Source of the DNA: Candidatus Methanoperedens sp.
GTDB lineage: Archaea > Halobacteriota > Methanosarcinia > Methanosarcinales > Methanoperedenaceae
Reading direction: 5' to 3'
DNA length: 33,959 nt
Assembly: GCA_012026835.1 (NCBI GenBank)
Contig: VEPN01000034.1
Coordinates: 1 to 33,959 of the forward strand
This document shows positions 24,078 to 31,922 of the stretch, piece by piece. The notes under the pieces were generated by a model. The model had not been told where the DNA came from. It ran no database searches and saw nothing but the letters and a program-made list of their open reading frames with translations. How positions within the stretch are numbered: the first letter of the stretch is position 1; the number at the start of each line of letters is the position of its first letter. A program made the translations under genes and the position numbers.

Positions 24078-24650
24078 TCAGGAGAGCTTTGTCTGCTGGA
24101 ATTTCGCTTTTAACCCTTCAAGATCAATTAATTCAGTAATAATATCTATCAAAATATCATTTCCGTGACTGAGAACATTACTATTTTCTTCACTTATCTC
24201 AAATGCAGGATCATCAGGAGGTATTTTAATTCGTGTGACTGACATTCTGTGTTCTTTGAGGCGCGAATCCTTCGATTCTTTTACGTTTGCGGTTTTTTGA
24301 GCTTCGATCCCCAGCAGGCCGAGTTCATATTTGAAACAGGGGCGGTGGAAAAGGGATGAAAGGATAAATACAGCTATCTCCATTCTCTCGGGAGCGTCGA
24401 TATCTTTGAGGCGCTCTTTTAAAATACTGTATATATCACGTTTCAGATCAGCTTTGAAAGTATATACTTTTGAAGGCGGTATGTCAAGTTCTTCAACATA
24501 CCCAAGATCATGAAGTGCCCGAAGATATCCTGTAAGAATCAGCCTGTGCTGGTCATAGCCGTTTTTTTTTAGTTCTCTTGCAATGCTGCTGATGGAGATT
24601 TGCTTATGTGCCAGAATTTCGGTGAGGATTTTATAAAACTGATCAGACAT
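24078..24650 (-). CDS. Winged-helix DNA-binding protein
   Basis: A 190-residue protein. Its first 70 residues form a winged helix: ILAHKQISISSIARELKK, then HRLILTGYLRALHDLGYVEELD and a PSKVYTF wing, resembling archaeal transcriptional regulators. The remainder, a helical region with a cysteine near 110 and a charged middle, has no family I recognise. It is divergent from the alkyltransferase gene with only 30 bases between annotated starts, so a shared control region is likely and the alkyltransferase may start further inside. It may regulate one or both neighbours; this is inference. Confidence 0.7.
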   Translation of the reverse strand: MSDQFYKILTEILAHKQISISSIARELKKNGYDQHRLILTGYLRALHDLGYVEELDIPPSKVYTFKADLKRDIYSILKERLKDIDAPERMEIAVFILSSLFHRPCFKYELGLLGIEAQKTANVKESKDSRLKEHRMSVTRIKIPPDDPAFEISEENSNVLSHGNDILIDIITELIDLEGLKAKFQQTKLS

Positions 24651-24680
24651 CCATATTTAATTTGATAACAAACCTGATAA

Positions 24681-25235
24681 ATGCTTTGGTTAGAGCAGGT
24701 TTATTTTACTATAAATGAATACTTATTAAAAATGACAGGATCTGCTGATAGACTTGCTGATAGACTTGTAGATATAATTTTTGCCGAGCCTCTCGATTGC
24801 TATATAGAGGTAAAATATAACAGGGATAACGAATTGGGCTCAATAAGATTCATCAAAAGAAAAGAGAATATCGAGGATATAAAAACATTGCAAACCACCG
24901 TTGAACTGGATGAGTATTTCAAAGGCGAAAGAGAGAGCTTTTCATGCAATTACGACATATCGGGGCTATCGGTATTTTCCAGGAAAGTCCTTAACGAGAC
25001 CAAGAAAATCAGATATGGGAGGACAATAACGTATTCAGGACTTGCAAGAAACTCCGGAACAAGGTCGGCTCGTGCCGTGGGTAGGGCGCTTGCGAACAAC
25101 CCAATCCCGATTATCATCCCATGCCACAGGATTATTGCAAAAAACGGGATCGGGGGATATTCTGGAGGACTGGAAATAAAAACCAGATTACTTGAATTTG
25201 AGAGAAAACATGCCCGAACATTTAACGTGCTATAG
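24681..25235 (+). CDS. ogt: O6-alkylguanine-DNA alkyltransferase (MGMT/Ogt)
   Basis: A 184-residue suicide DNA-repair protein. The active-site motif IPCHR with Cys148, preceded by SGTRSARAVGRALANNPIPII (parts RSARAVG and NNPIPIIIPCHR), and the downstream GGYSGGLEIKTRLLEFE are classic for this family. The N-terminal half is the poorly conserved domain. An alternative start is Met18 at 24732, giving a 167-residue protein. That would leave an AT-rich region containing TATA elements for both divergent genes. A 12-bp direct repeat (24744-24767) encodes ADRL twice near this start. Function is confident, start is not. Confidence 0.9.
   Translation: MLWLEQVYFTINEYLLKMTGSADRLADRLVDIIFAEPLDCYIEVKYNRDNELGSIRFIKRKENIEDIKTLQTTVELDEYFKGERESFSCNYDISGLSVFSRKVLNETKKIRYGRTITYSGLARNSGTRSARAVGRALANNPIPIIIPCHRIIAKNGIGGYSGGLEIKTRLLEFERKHARTFNVL
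24744..24767 (+). repeat. 12-bp direct duplication in ogt
   Basis: GCTGATAGACTT occurs twice in tandem without mismatch, encoding ADRLADRL near the N-terminus of the alkyltransferase. It keeps the reading frame. It is the third in-frame microrepeat near a gene start in this window. Confidence 0.75.
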
Positions 25236-25468
25236 ATGAATTGTTAGCCGCACCCCGATGGTGTAGTTTGGATATCCTCTGAGATTGCGGGAAGTTCCCT
25301 GATAAAATTTGAAGCACTCTCTTTTTTCAGATTTCTTGTACTTCATACAATCTCTGATTATTAACCAAGATCCAGTTAATTATTTTTGCCATATTGTAGC
25401 TCTGTAATAACCGAATACAGCAAGGTTTAATACACCATATAACAATAACATAAATGAGGAGGAATTAT

Positions 25469-26218
25469 ATGGGAGTTGTTGAATCTTTCGATGCTGCTGT
25501 AGGCAGCATAATAGTATTTCTGCCTAATTTGATTGCTGCAATAATTATACTGGTTATTGCATGGATTGTGGGACGAATAGTTGGTAAGCTGGTAAGCACC
25601 GGATTAGATAAAATCGGTGTCGACGATGCATTGAGGAAAACAGTTATCGGGAAATCTATTGAATCATCGGGGACCTCAATACCGCACGTGTTTGATTTAA
25701 TAATAAGATGGTTTATATATATTATCGGGATTATGGCTGCTGTAAACGTCCTGGGAATTCCCATGCTAACATCTTTCGCCCAGAGTGTGGTGCTTTATAT
25801 CCCGAATCTCATAGCAGCTCTGATAGTACTGATAATCGGGTTCATATTTGCTGATATAGTAGGTGATTTAATCAAAACAACAGCGGACGATTCAGAAATT
25901 CCATATATGGGCGTTTTCTCTGCGGCGATAGAGGTATTCTTATACTTTATAGTAATAATTGTCGCACTTGATCAGCTGAAGATTAACACCAGCATTATCT
26001 ACGTATTTGCAACCGCTCTTGCCTGGGGAATTGCAATAGGTGCAGGCGTGGGTCTTGGAATTGCCCTCGGCTTTGGCCTGAAGGATAGAGTACCAAGGTT
26101 TTTGGAGAGTTTATCAGGGGAAGAAGCAAAACAAAAATTACAGAAGGTAGAGGCTGTTCAGTCTTCGCCTGAGCCTGCTTCAGGACCTGCCAGCAGACCA
26201 GGGGCGGCAGCAGAGTAA
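25469..26218 (+). CDS. Membrane protein with TM_helix repeats, MscS-related
   Basis: A 249-residue integral membrane protein. Two copies of a hydrophobic unit of the type seen in small mechanosensitive-channel-like proteins are present: LPNLIAAIIILVIAWIVGR-IVGKLV at about 19-45 and IPNLIAALIVLIIGFIFADIVG at about 112-133. The C-terminal region has Gly-rich helices and ends in a Pro/Ala/Ser-rich disordered tail. It lacks the MscS beta domain, so channel activity is not established. The start is chosen at 25469: the upstream ATG at 25454 would place the strong AGGAGG sequence (25457-25462) inside the coding region, whereas it stands six bases before 25469. Confidence 0.8.
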   Translation: MGVVESFDAAVGSIIVFLPNLIAAIIILVIAWIVGRIVGKLVSTGLDKIGVDDALRKTVIGKSIESSGTSIPHVFDLIIRWFIYIIGIMAAVNVLGIPMLTSFAQSVVLYIPNLIAALIVLIIGFIFADIVGDLIKTTADDSEIPYMGVFSAAIEVFLYFIVIIVALDQLKINTSIIYVFATALAWGIAIGAGVGLGIALGFGLKDRVPRFLESLSGEEAKQKLQKVEAVQSSPEPASGPASRPGAAAE

Positions 26219-26230
26219 CGGTGCGGATAT

Positions 26231-26275
26231 TTAGTTACCTGTTACTACAGCGTCAGGTAACTAATTGAATTTTTT
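26231..26275 (+). terminator. Stem-loop terminator candidate
   Basis: TTAGTTACCTG (26231-26241) and CAGGTAACTAA (26254-26264) form a perfect 11-bp stem with a 12-base loop, closely followed by TTGAATTTTTTAC. It lies 12 bases after the stop of the membrane protein gene. The stem plus T-run looks like an intrinsic terminator. In archaea T-runs alone can terminate, so the hairpin could also act as an RNA 3' end stabiliser. Confidence 0.65.
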
Positions 26276-26386
26276 ACAGATGATATCGTTTTTGCTTATA
26301 ATATTTTCTCACAACTCCTTCTGCAACAAAAGCAACCTCATATTATACCAAATAAACTTATTAATTACCGATGCATAGTGGGAACC

Positions 26387-26899
26387 ATGATTGTCTCAAT
26401 GAGCCTTGAACTCAAAGATATCCCGGGGCAGCTTGTCTTAGCCCTTACTCCGATATCGGAGTTGCACGGGAATATCATGAGCGTTTTACACCATCGCGAT
26501 GAGAGGACACCGACAGGCACGATACCGGTCCAGATAACTTTCGGAATCGAACAGGAAGTACTGGATGAACTTATCGACCGCTTGGAAAAAAGCGGCGTCA
26601 GGGTGGCAAGGGTAGGAGAAGAAAGGCTCAGGGCAGCGGTTTCTGTGATACTTATCGGGCATATTGTCCATTCGGATATACGGGATACTATCGATATGAT
26701 AGATTCCACGGGGTTCGCTGAGGTAGTGGACCTGTCGCTCTCAATGCCGGGGATTGAAAAGGCCTCTTCTGCATACCTTGTCATAAATGCTACCGGGGAG
26801 AAGGAATTAAAAAGATCGCTTGATATCCTGCGCAAAGTCGCAAAGAAAAAAGACCTGCTCATGATCGAGCCCCTCAGGTTAAACTCAGAGGTTACATGA
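26387..26899 (+). CDS. ACT-domain amino-acid-binding protein
   Basis: A protein of about 170 residues with an N-terminal ACT domain ([16 protein letters not shown], then [18 protein letters not shown] and GTIPVQITF) and a C-terminal extension. ACT domains bind amino acids. The gene overlaps homoserine dehydrogenase (ATGA), so it probably senses threonine or methionine and controls that enzyme, as in other methanogens. The start is uncertain: ATG at 26387 is preferred over an in-frame GTG at 26378, because it begins the ACT strand directly. There is no strong ribosome-binding site. Confidence 0.8.
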   Translation: MIVSMSLELKDIPGQLVLALTPISELHGNIMSVLHHRDERTPTGTIPVQITFGIEQEVLDELIDRLEKSGVRVARVGEERLRAAVSVILIGHIVHSDIRDTIDMIDSTGFAEVVDLSLSMPGIEKASSAYLVINATGEKELKRSLDILRKVAKKKDLLMIEPLRLNSEVT

Positions 26900-27894
26900 A
26901 GACAGTAAAGCTATCAATTATCGGGTTCGGGGCAGTTGGCCAGGGAGTGGCCCGCTCCATTGTGTTAAAAAAAGAAGCCCTCAAAAAACAGGGTATCGAC
27001 CTTCGCGTTGTGGGAATAGCTGACTCGAAAGGATGCGAAGTGAATGCTAACGGGATAGACCTCAAAAGTGCCCTTTTAAGGAAAAAAGAGAATGGGTGTG
27101 TGGCAAAAGGAGCTGAAAGTGCCATAGATATCATTCGCGAAATCGAGCAGGATATCATCGTGGAGGTAACCCCCACCAACATCGAAAATGGAGAACCCGG
27201 ATTAAGCAATATGACCGCGGCTTTTGAATCTGGAAGGCATGTAGTCACTTCAAATAAAGGTCCGCTGGCACTGTGTTTTTCAGATTTAAAGGAATGCGCC
27301 GAGGATAACGGGCTTATATTCAGGTATGAGGCAACGGTTGGAGGGGCCATCCCGATATTCAACCTCGTCCATGAAGCACTTGCAGGCAACACTATCATAG
27401 GAATAGAGGGCATACTCAATGGAACCACTAATTACATACTTACAAGGATGGCTGAGGAAAGGCTGCCTTATGAACATGTATTGAGAGAAGCACAGGAGCT
27501 TGGGATAGCCGAGACTGACCCTACATATGATGTGGAAGGCATTGATTCGGCATGTAAGCTTGTCATCCTCGCAAACTCGATCTTCGGCCAGAGCGCCACT
27601 TACCGCGATGTGGATGTCACAGGAATCACAAAAATTACCCCCGAAGCCCTTGAACTTGCGGGAAGGAACAATTACGTGGTAAAACTCATCTGCGAGGCCG
27701 GGAACGGAGTACTGACCGTGGCACCGCACCTTGTTCCCAGGCGTCATCCCCTTGCCGTGGGAGGCACATTGAATGTGGCATCAATATTAACAGACCTTGC
27801 AGGAAGGATCACTATTAGCGGGAAAGGCGCCGGATCAATAGAGACCGCAAGTTCAATACTTAGCGATATTTTGTATATTGCGCGCAATTCATGA
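26896..27894 (+). CDS. hom: Homoserine dehydrogenase
   Basis: A 332-residue enzyme reducing aspartate semialdehyde to homoserine. The nucleotide-binding fingerprint is GFGAVGQG (10-17). Catalytic-domain motifs are [36 protein letters not shown] and [20 protein letters not shown]. There is no C-terminal ACT domain, matching the short archaeal type. The separate upstream ACT gene may supply feedback control. It overlaps the ACT gene and the downstream tRNA-modification gene by four bases each (ATGA), so all three are probably co-transcribed and translationally coupled. Confidence 0.95.
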   Translation: MKTVKLSIIGFGAVGQGVARSIVLKKEALKKQGIDLRVVGIADSKGCEVNANGIDLKSALLRKKENGCVAKGAESAIDIIREIEQDIIVEVTPTNIENGEPGLSNMTAAFESGRHVVTSNKGPLALCFSDLKECAEDNGLIFRYEATVGGAIPIFNLVHEALAGNTIIGIEGILNGTTNYILTRMAEERLPYEHVLREAQELGIAETDPTYDVEGIDSACKLVILANSIFGQSATYRDVDVTGITKITPEALELAGRNNYVVKLICEAGNGVLTVAPHLVPRRHPLAVGGTLNVASILTDLAGRITISGKGAGSIETASSILSDILYIARNS

Positions 27895-28883
27895 AAGCTG
27901 TTCTTGCAAACAGGAAGGACGCCGAGGATATAAGGCAAAAACTGCTCTCAGGGGGCTTGTTTGACAGGAAACGAAAACTTGTGGAAAAAGGGGATTATGT
28001 TGAGATCCCTGTAAAGGATTTCCTTCCAGTTGAAAACTTAACTTTTATCGAGCAGGAGCAGCCCGAATTTTATAGTCCGAAAAAAACCCTTGCTGACTGT
28101 CTTGATATTCCAGACAGCAAGAAAAAACACCTGCCTGCCGGGTGGCAGGTATTGGGGTATATCATCATAGTTTCCCTTCATGAAACTGTTGAAATACATA
28201 AAGCGAATATTGGAAAGGCATTATTATCTTTATATCCAAGATGCAAGACAGTGCTTCTTGACAGGGGAATAAATGGCCGGATGAGGCAGCCCGCACGGGA
28301 AATAATCGCAGGAAAGGACACTCTGACCATACACAGAGAAAATGGCTGTATTTTCAAGCTTGACACCATGCAGATAATGTATTCGCAGGGAAACCTTGCT
28401 GAAAAAAAGCGGATGAGCAGGCTTGGGAAAGGGGAAATTGTGGTGGATATGTTCGCTGGTATCGGATATTTTACAATTCCAATAGCATTGCATTCGAAAC
28501 CAGAAAAAATATACAGCATAGAGATTAACCCGGTGGCGTTTGGTTATCTGAAAGAGAATATCAAACTTAATAAAGTTGAAGATATTGTTGAGCCCATACT
28601 CGGGGATTGCTCTGTTGCCACGCCTGAAGGTCTGGCGGACCGAGTTATAATGGGATACCTGGATGCACAGGAATATCTTGGAAAAGGTATAAAGGCGCTC
28701 CTCCCAGGTGGGATACTGCATTACCATGAAGCCGTGCCTGAGGCTATCAAGAGCCGTCCTGTTGAGAGGATTGTTGAGGCTGCATTGAAGCTGGGAAGGA
28801 AAGCTGAAATAATGAAGGTTCGAAAGATTAAGAAATACTCTCCCGGAGTGTGGCATATGGTGGTGGATGCAAGGATAGGATAG
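27891..28883 (+). CDS. tRNA wybutosine-pathway enzyme Taw2 or Trm5-family methyltransferase
   Basis: A 330-residue SAM-binding protein of the Trm5/Taw2 family acting on G37-derived bases of tRNA-Phe. The Rossmann motif [17 protein letters not shown] is at about 184-200 and [17 protein letters not shown] follows at 211-227. The motif DRVIMGYL at 250-257 lacks the Asn-Pro of Trm5 methyltransferases and is closer to what I recall for Taw2, the aminocarboxypropyl transferase. The C-terminal [16 protein letters not shown] also fits. A Trm5b assignment cannot be excluded. It is coupled by a four-base overlap to homoserine dehydrogenase; no wybutosine genes are seen next to it. Confidence 0.72.
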   Translation: MKAVLANRKDAEDIRQKLLSGGLFDRKRKLVEKGDYVEIPVKDFLPVENLTFIEQEQPEFYSPKKTLADCLDIPDSKKKHLPAGWQVLGYIIIVSLHETVEIHKANIGKALLSLYPRCKTVLLDRGINGRMRQPAREIIAGKDTLTIHRENGCIFKLDTMQIMYSQGNLAEKKRMSRLGKGEIVVDMFAGIGYFTIPIALHSKPEKIYSIEINPVAFGYLKENIKLNKVEDIVEPILGDCSVATPEGLADRVIMGYLDAQEYLGKGIKALLPGGILHYHEAVPEAIKSRPVERIVEAALKLGRKAEIMKVRKIKKYSPGVWHMVVDARIG

Positions 28884-28938
28884 GAATAATTAGAAGATTT
28901 CAAGTACAATTAAAGCATCACTGACCGCAGGAGGACTT

Positions 28939-29116
28939 ATGGATTTTAAAGACTGTATTGAATTTGCAAATAAAAATCCGGTTTGCTATATTGCGACAGC
29001 AGAGGGCGATCAGCCGAGGGTGAGGGGATTCATGATGTGGTATGCTGATGAAACAGGGTTTTATTTTCATGGAAAATAACATGAGGGAATCTGAAGTCAA
29101 AGGAATAAAATTCTAA
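28939..29116 (+). pseudogene. PPOX-class flavin protein with internal deletion
   Basis: The 46-codon frame MDFKDCIEFANKNPVCYI to FYFHGK-stop is the N-terminal third of a pyridoxamine-5-phosphate-oxidase-like protein (normally about 125-150 residues). Immediately after, in a different frame (29069-29116), the sequence MENNMRESEVKGIKF-stop matches the typical C-terminal end of such proteins. The middle is therefore missing and the junction, inside FYF/MEN, is out of frame. A GCAGGAGGA ribosome-binding site precedes the ATG and may be relic. It lies 55 bases after the Taw2/Trm5 gene, and the presenilin-like gene ends four bases after it on the opposite strand. Confidence 0.7.
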
Positions 29117-29119
29117 GGG

Positions 29120-29917
29120 TCAGGCAACAGCTTTTTTAAACAGGATGGCGGCCCCTGTAAAAGACAGAGCCACAAATATTGTTGCGGGATAAGTCTGCCT
29201 GGGTAAATATGTGCCCACGATATAAAGTACAATTAAGAACAGGGCGGCAGTTATCCACACAAAAGCCAGGCTTTTAGTGCCTGTATAATTTTTTTCTTTT
29301 GTGAATTTAACACACAATAATCCGGTAACAAACACATCCCCCAGGCCGATCGTTATGCCTTTGCCAACTGGAATGATAATTAAAATAGGAATCTGAAGAG
29401 ATAATACCTTATTCCCGAAATGAACCATGTCTTTAGTGATAAACACAAGGATAATATCCATTGTCAGTATCAATATAAAAAATAATTTCAGGAGATTCCA
29501 TTTTATTAAATTACTCATCAATAAAATTATAGATATGGCGAATAAACAGGCTACCAGGTTAAATGTGTAAATATTCCAGTAATTAAAATAAAGTACTGGA
29601 TAAAGCAATCCTGAAAAAAGAGCTGCAAGATTTTTAGTCAGGATATACCCTAAAGAGCCCAGAATGAAAAAACCTGCAAAAAAATAGAAATATAATACGA
29701 TAGAACTGCTTAAATTAATCAGTATATATACGATAGCAGGGAAAAAAACAAGGGCATACAGAATTACATATCGCCTGTTAATTTCAAAGCCCCCCATGCT
29801 TTGTTTAAAAATGTCCTCAAAGTTCTTTGCGAACCGCTCCCTTAAAAACAAACATATCGTGAGAATAATCCCGATAACAAGCGATAGAGAGATTATATTG
29901 ATTATGTTTTCAAACAT
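29120..29917 (-). CDS. Presenilin/signal-peptide-peptidase-like membrane protease
   Basis: A 265-residue protein with about eight or nine hydrophobic helices. Catalytic features of the A22 aspartyl family are visible: D154 in the membrane-embedded segment LTMDIILVF (usually YD), and GLGDVF at 191-196 with the second catalytic D194. The C-terminal P244-A245-T246 lies where the PAL motif would be. Order and spacing fit an archaeal presenilin homologue (PSH type), not the prepilin peptidase FlaK. The absence of the YD tyrosine and an exact PAL suggests a divergent member. Substrate unknown; archaeal members cleave transmembrane helices. It is transcribed alone. Confidence 0.75.
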   Translation of the reverse strand: MFENIINIISLSLVIGIILTICLFLRERFAKNFEDIFKQSMGGFEINRRYVILYALVFFPAIVYILINLSSSIVLYFYFFAGFFILGSLGYILTKNLAALFSGLLYPVLYFNYWNIYTFNLVACLFAISIILLMSNLIKWNLLKLFFILILTMDIILVFITKDMVHFGNKVLSLQIPILIIIPVGKGITIGLGDVFVTGLLCVKFTKEKNYTGTKSLAFVWITAALFLIVLYIVGTYLPRQTYPATIFVALSFTGAAILFKKAVA

Positions 29918-29990
29918 TATTAATATCTAAATTAGTTCAATACTATAAAAACATTTTTTATATGCATCAGTCAATCAGTCATTTGGATGT

Positions 29991-30080
29991 TTGGGTCAAG
30001 GGGTAGAAATCTCTTGCTTTCAGGCAAGCGATGAATCATGCCCTTGGAATTTTAATCCTGACTTCGCCTGATTTACCCAA
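29991..30080 (+). ncRNA. Structured element resembling an IS605/TnpB right end
   Basis: The sequence after TTGGGTCAAGG contains GGGTAGAAAT, then the hairpin TCTCTTGC-TTTCAG-GCAAGCGA (30010-30031; seven of eight pairs), then TGAATCATGCCC. The pattern resembles, from memory, the subterminal hairpin at the right end of archaeal IS605/IS1341-type elements, where the omega (guide) RNA is encoded. An outer stem may form between TTGGGT (29991-29996) and ACCCAA (30075-30080). No tnpB or tnpA gene lies on either side, so it would be a solo relic. A free-standing structured RNA is the alternative. Confidence 0.35.
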
Positions 30081-30128
30081 TATTTTTTAAAAACCCGCCA
30101 ACAGAAAGCGAAATCTTTATATATTGCT

Positions 30129-30146
30129 ATTACGTATATACGTAAT
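30129..30146. promoter_or_regulatory. Perfect 18-bp palindrome at the transposase start
   Basis: ATTACGTAT followed by ATACGTAAT forms a perfect palindrome that ends three bases before the transposase ATG at 30150. The half-site ATTACGTA recurs at 31572-31579, over the transposase stop codon. Such a pair suggests a transposase-binding or autoregulatory site. It could alternatively be part of degenerate ends, but no longer matching terminal repeats were found. Confidence 0.5.
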
Positions 30147-30149
30147 ATT

Positions 30150-31580
30150 ATGGGACATCCTGACTGGGTAATGAAACACAAGACAAAAGGAACAGAAATA
30201 AGAAAACTTGGAAAATATTATTATCTCTACAAAATCAGAAGCGAATATGATAAAGAAAAAAAACGAGCAAAAAAAATCACAGAAAAATTCCTTGGTAAAA
30301 TAACAGAAGAAGGACTCATAAAACCAAAGCATGAAAGAATAATAGAATCAAGGAAAAACATAAGTGTAAAAGAGTTCGGTGCATCACAATTCATAACCAG
30401 AGAATCAAAGGACATCATCCAGAACCTGAAAGAAGTTTTCCCTGATACCTGGAAAGAGATATTCACATTCGCAGTATTTCGATTTTTCTCATCATCTCCA
30501 TTAAAGAATGTCCAAAATCACTACCAGAGTTCTTACTTATCTGATATCATACCAGATGCGAAAGTATCCCCCAGGTCGCTGGGCAACATGCTTCATACAA
30601 TGGGGCAGCAACGAGATCTTATCAAGAAATTCCTTTCAAAATACATAGCCCGGGAGGAATGTATGGCGGTTGATCTCACACATGTATTCTCTCTTTCAGA
30701 AAATGTTATATCAGCTACTTTAGGCCGAAATTCAGAAAAAAATTACCTCCCACAAATAAATCTTTTTTTGCTTTTTTCACTTGATAGAATGCAACCGATC
30801 TTTTATAGACTTGTTCCCGGTTCGATAAGGGATGTTTCCAGTTTGCTTTTATCCATGGAAGAATCGAAAGTAAAAAATATTATTCTGGTGGGGGACAAAG
30901 GGTTCTATTCCGCTGATAATGCAAAAGAACTTGAGACTAATAAGATCAGGTATATTTTACCGCTTAAAAGAAATAGCCAATTGATCGATTATTCACCTCT
31001 AATGCAGGCAGGAAGGAAGCAGTTTGATGGTCATTTTCTTTTTGAGAACCGGGTGATCTGGCACTATGGACGTGTAATTGATGGGAAAAGGATAGTTACA
31101 TTCCTGGATAACTTCTTGAAAGTGGAAGAGGAACGCGATTTCTTAATTAGAGTGAATGAGGGAAAGCTCAAGATAGGGGAGTTTTATGAAACTGATAGTA
31201 AGTTTGGAACAATATCTATTATTACGGGAGTAGATTTGTCTCCACAGAGGATTTTTGAGCTGCTGAAAAGTCGTGTTGAGATCGAGGTTACTTTTGACAC
31301 GTTCAAAAATGTGTTGAATGCAGATCGCAGTTATATGAGGGATGATTCTTCCATGGAAGGGTGGATGTTTGTGAATTTTATTGCTCTGCTTTTTTATTAT
31401 AAGGTCTATGGATTGCTATTTTCCAGGGATATTTTGAGTAGATGTTCACCAAAAGATGCTATTCTACATCTGTCAAGAGTGTTTAATGTTAAAATAGGGG
31501 ATAACCGGGTGATCCCTGAGATTCCGAAAAAAACTCGTTTACTTATTGAAAAATTGAACATTGATTTGAGTATTACGTAA
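30150..31580 (+). CDS. IS4-superfamily DDE transposase (IS1634-like)
   Basis: A 476-residue transposase that appears intact. The N-terminal segment (about residues 20-50) reads KLGKYYYLYKIRSEYDKEKK, typical of IS1634-type proteins. The DDE residues are D175 (MAVDLTHVF), D249 (VGDKGFYSADNA) and E379, the last embedded in R375-(3)-E379-(6)-K386, the IS4 Y-(2)-R-(3)-E-(6)-K signature with Leu in place of Tyr. Target-site duplications and terminal inverted repeats could not be resolved by eye. The palindromic ATTACGTA sites bracket the gene. The AT-rich composition and lysine-rich N-terminus differ from neighbours and suggest recent arrival. Confidence 0.9.
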   Translation: MGHPDWVMKHKTKGTEIRKLGKYYYLYKIRSEYDKEKKRAKKITEKFLGKITEEGLIKPKHERIIESRKNISVKEFGASQFITRESKDIIQNLKEVFPDTWKEIFTFAVFRFFSSSPLKNVQNHYQSSYLSDIIPDAKVSPRSLGNMLHTMGQQRDLIKKFLSKYIAREECMAVDLTHVFSLSENVISATLGRNSEKNYLPQINLFLLFSLDRMQPIFYRLVPGSIRDVSSLLLSMEESKVKNIILVGDKGFYSADNAKELETNKIRYILPLKRNSQLIDYSPLMQAGRKQFDGHFLFENRVIWHYGRVIDGKRIVTFLDNFLKVEEERDFLIRVNEGKLKIGEFYETDSKFGTISIITGVDLSPQRIFELLKSRVEIEVTFDTFKNVLNADRSYMRDDSSMEGWMFVNFIALLFYYKVYGLLFSRDILSRCSPKDAILHLSRVFNVKIGDNRVIPEIPKKTRLLIEKLNIDLSIT

Positions 31581-31922
31581 AATAGGAAGAGTTACGGATA
31601 ACATAATTTGAGATACTTAAAAATAAATATTCGTTAAAACTTGTGGGGATTACTGGCTCTTCTTCCGCTACCTCAAATTACAGCGAGGCTCCAGTACTTG
31701 GTTTGAATGATGAATTAATAGGTGAAAAACTTAGCCTGTTTTCAAGGATACATGATGCCAGAGTCAGCGCTTTAAGCGCATCTTTAAGTAAATGTTCGAC
31801 TAAATAATTCAAATGTCTATCCTTTCTGGTTTTGTGTGATTAACAAAATATTCCAGTAAGGATAGACTTAAATTTATCTTTCACTTGCGGAAGTACTGGC
31901 ATCGACCGGTGTTTTAAGGTGC
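31581..31922. other. Transposase 3' flank: gene fragment and long inverted repeat
   Basis: A frame open from 31607 to the TAA at 31805-31807 encodes a Ser-rich peptide ending SKCSTK, with a possible GTG start at 31643. It may be a gene remnant interrupted by the transposase, but I do not recognise it. Beyond it, GTCTATCCTT (31815-31824) and AAGGATAGAC (31858-31867) form perfect outer arms. Inner arms CTGG/CCAG and TTTTGT/ACAAAA continue the pairing. The convergent lipoprotein gene ends at 31923. Confidence 0.4.
31815..31867. repeat. Long near-perfect hairpin between convergent genes
   Basis: Outer arms GTCTATCCTT and AAGGATAGAC pair exactly. Inside, CTGG pairs with CCAG and TTTTGT with ACAAAA around a seven-base loop, with only single-base and four-base interruptions. 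The structure lies between the transposase and the convergent lipoprotein gene. It could end both transcripts or be the terminal hairpin of a small mobile element. Confidence 0.6.

Noticed and set aside
25250-25290. A stretch reading CCCCGATGGTGTAGTTTGG that resembles the 5' half of an archaeal tRNA
   Set aside because: The D-stem does not close, no anticodon arm forms and no T-arm GGTTC-type sequence or matching acceptor end follows. At best it is a tRNA-like fragment; chance is equally likely.
25454-25468. Start of the TM_helix protein at 25454
   Set aside because: It would translate the AGGAGG sequence as Arg-Arg, while that sequence is well placed as a ribosome-binding site for the ATG at 25469.
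29120-29917. Prepilin peptidase (FlaK/PibD) as identity of the GxGD protease
   Set aside because: In FlaK the first catalytic Asp lies in the first helix. Here it is in a late helix (D154) directly before the GLGD helix, as in presenilins.
30028-30071. C/D box sRNA reading of the structured element (GATGA and two CTGA-like boxes)
   Set aside because: The C box has a mismatch (GCGATGA), no proper C' box is present and the guide spacing is wrong.
29918-31922. Terminal inverted repeats and target duplications for the transposase
   Set aside because: Manual comparison of both flanks gave only the ATTACGTA sites; no longer matching ends or clean direct repeats could be defended.
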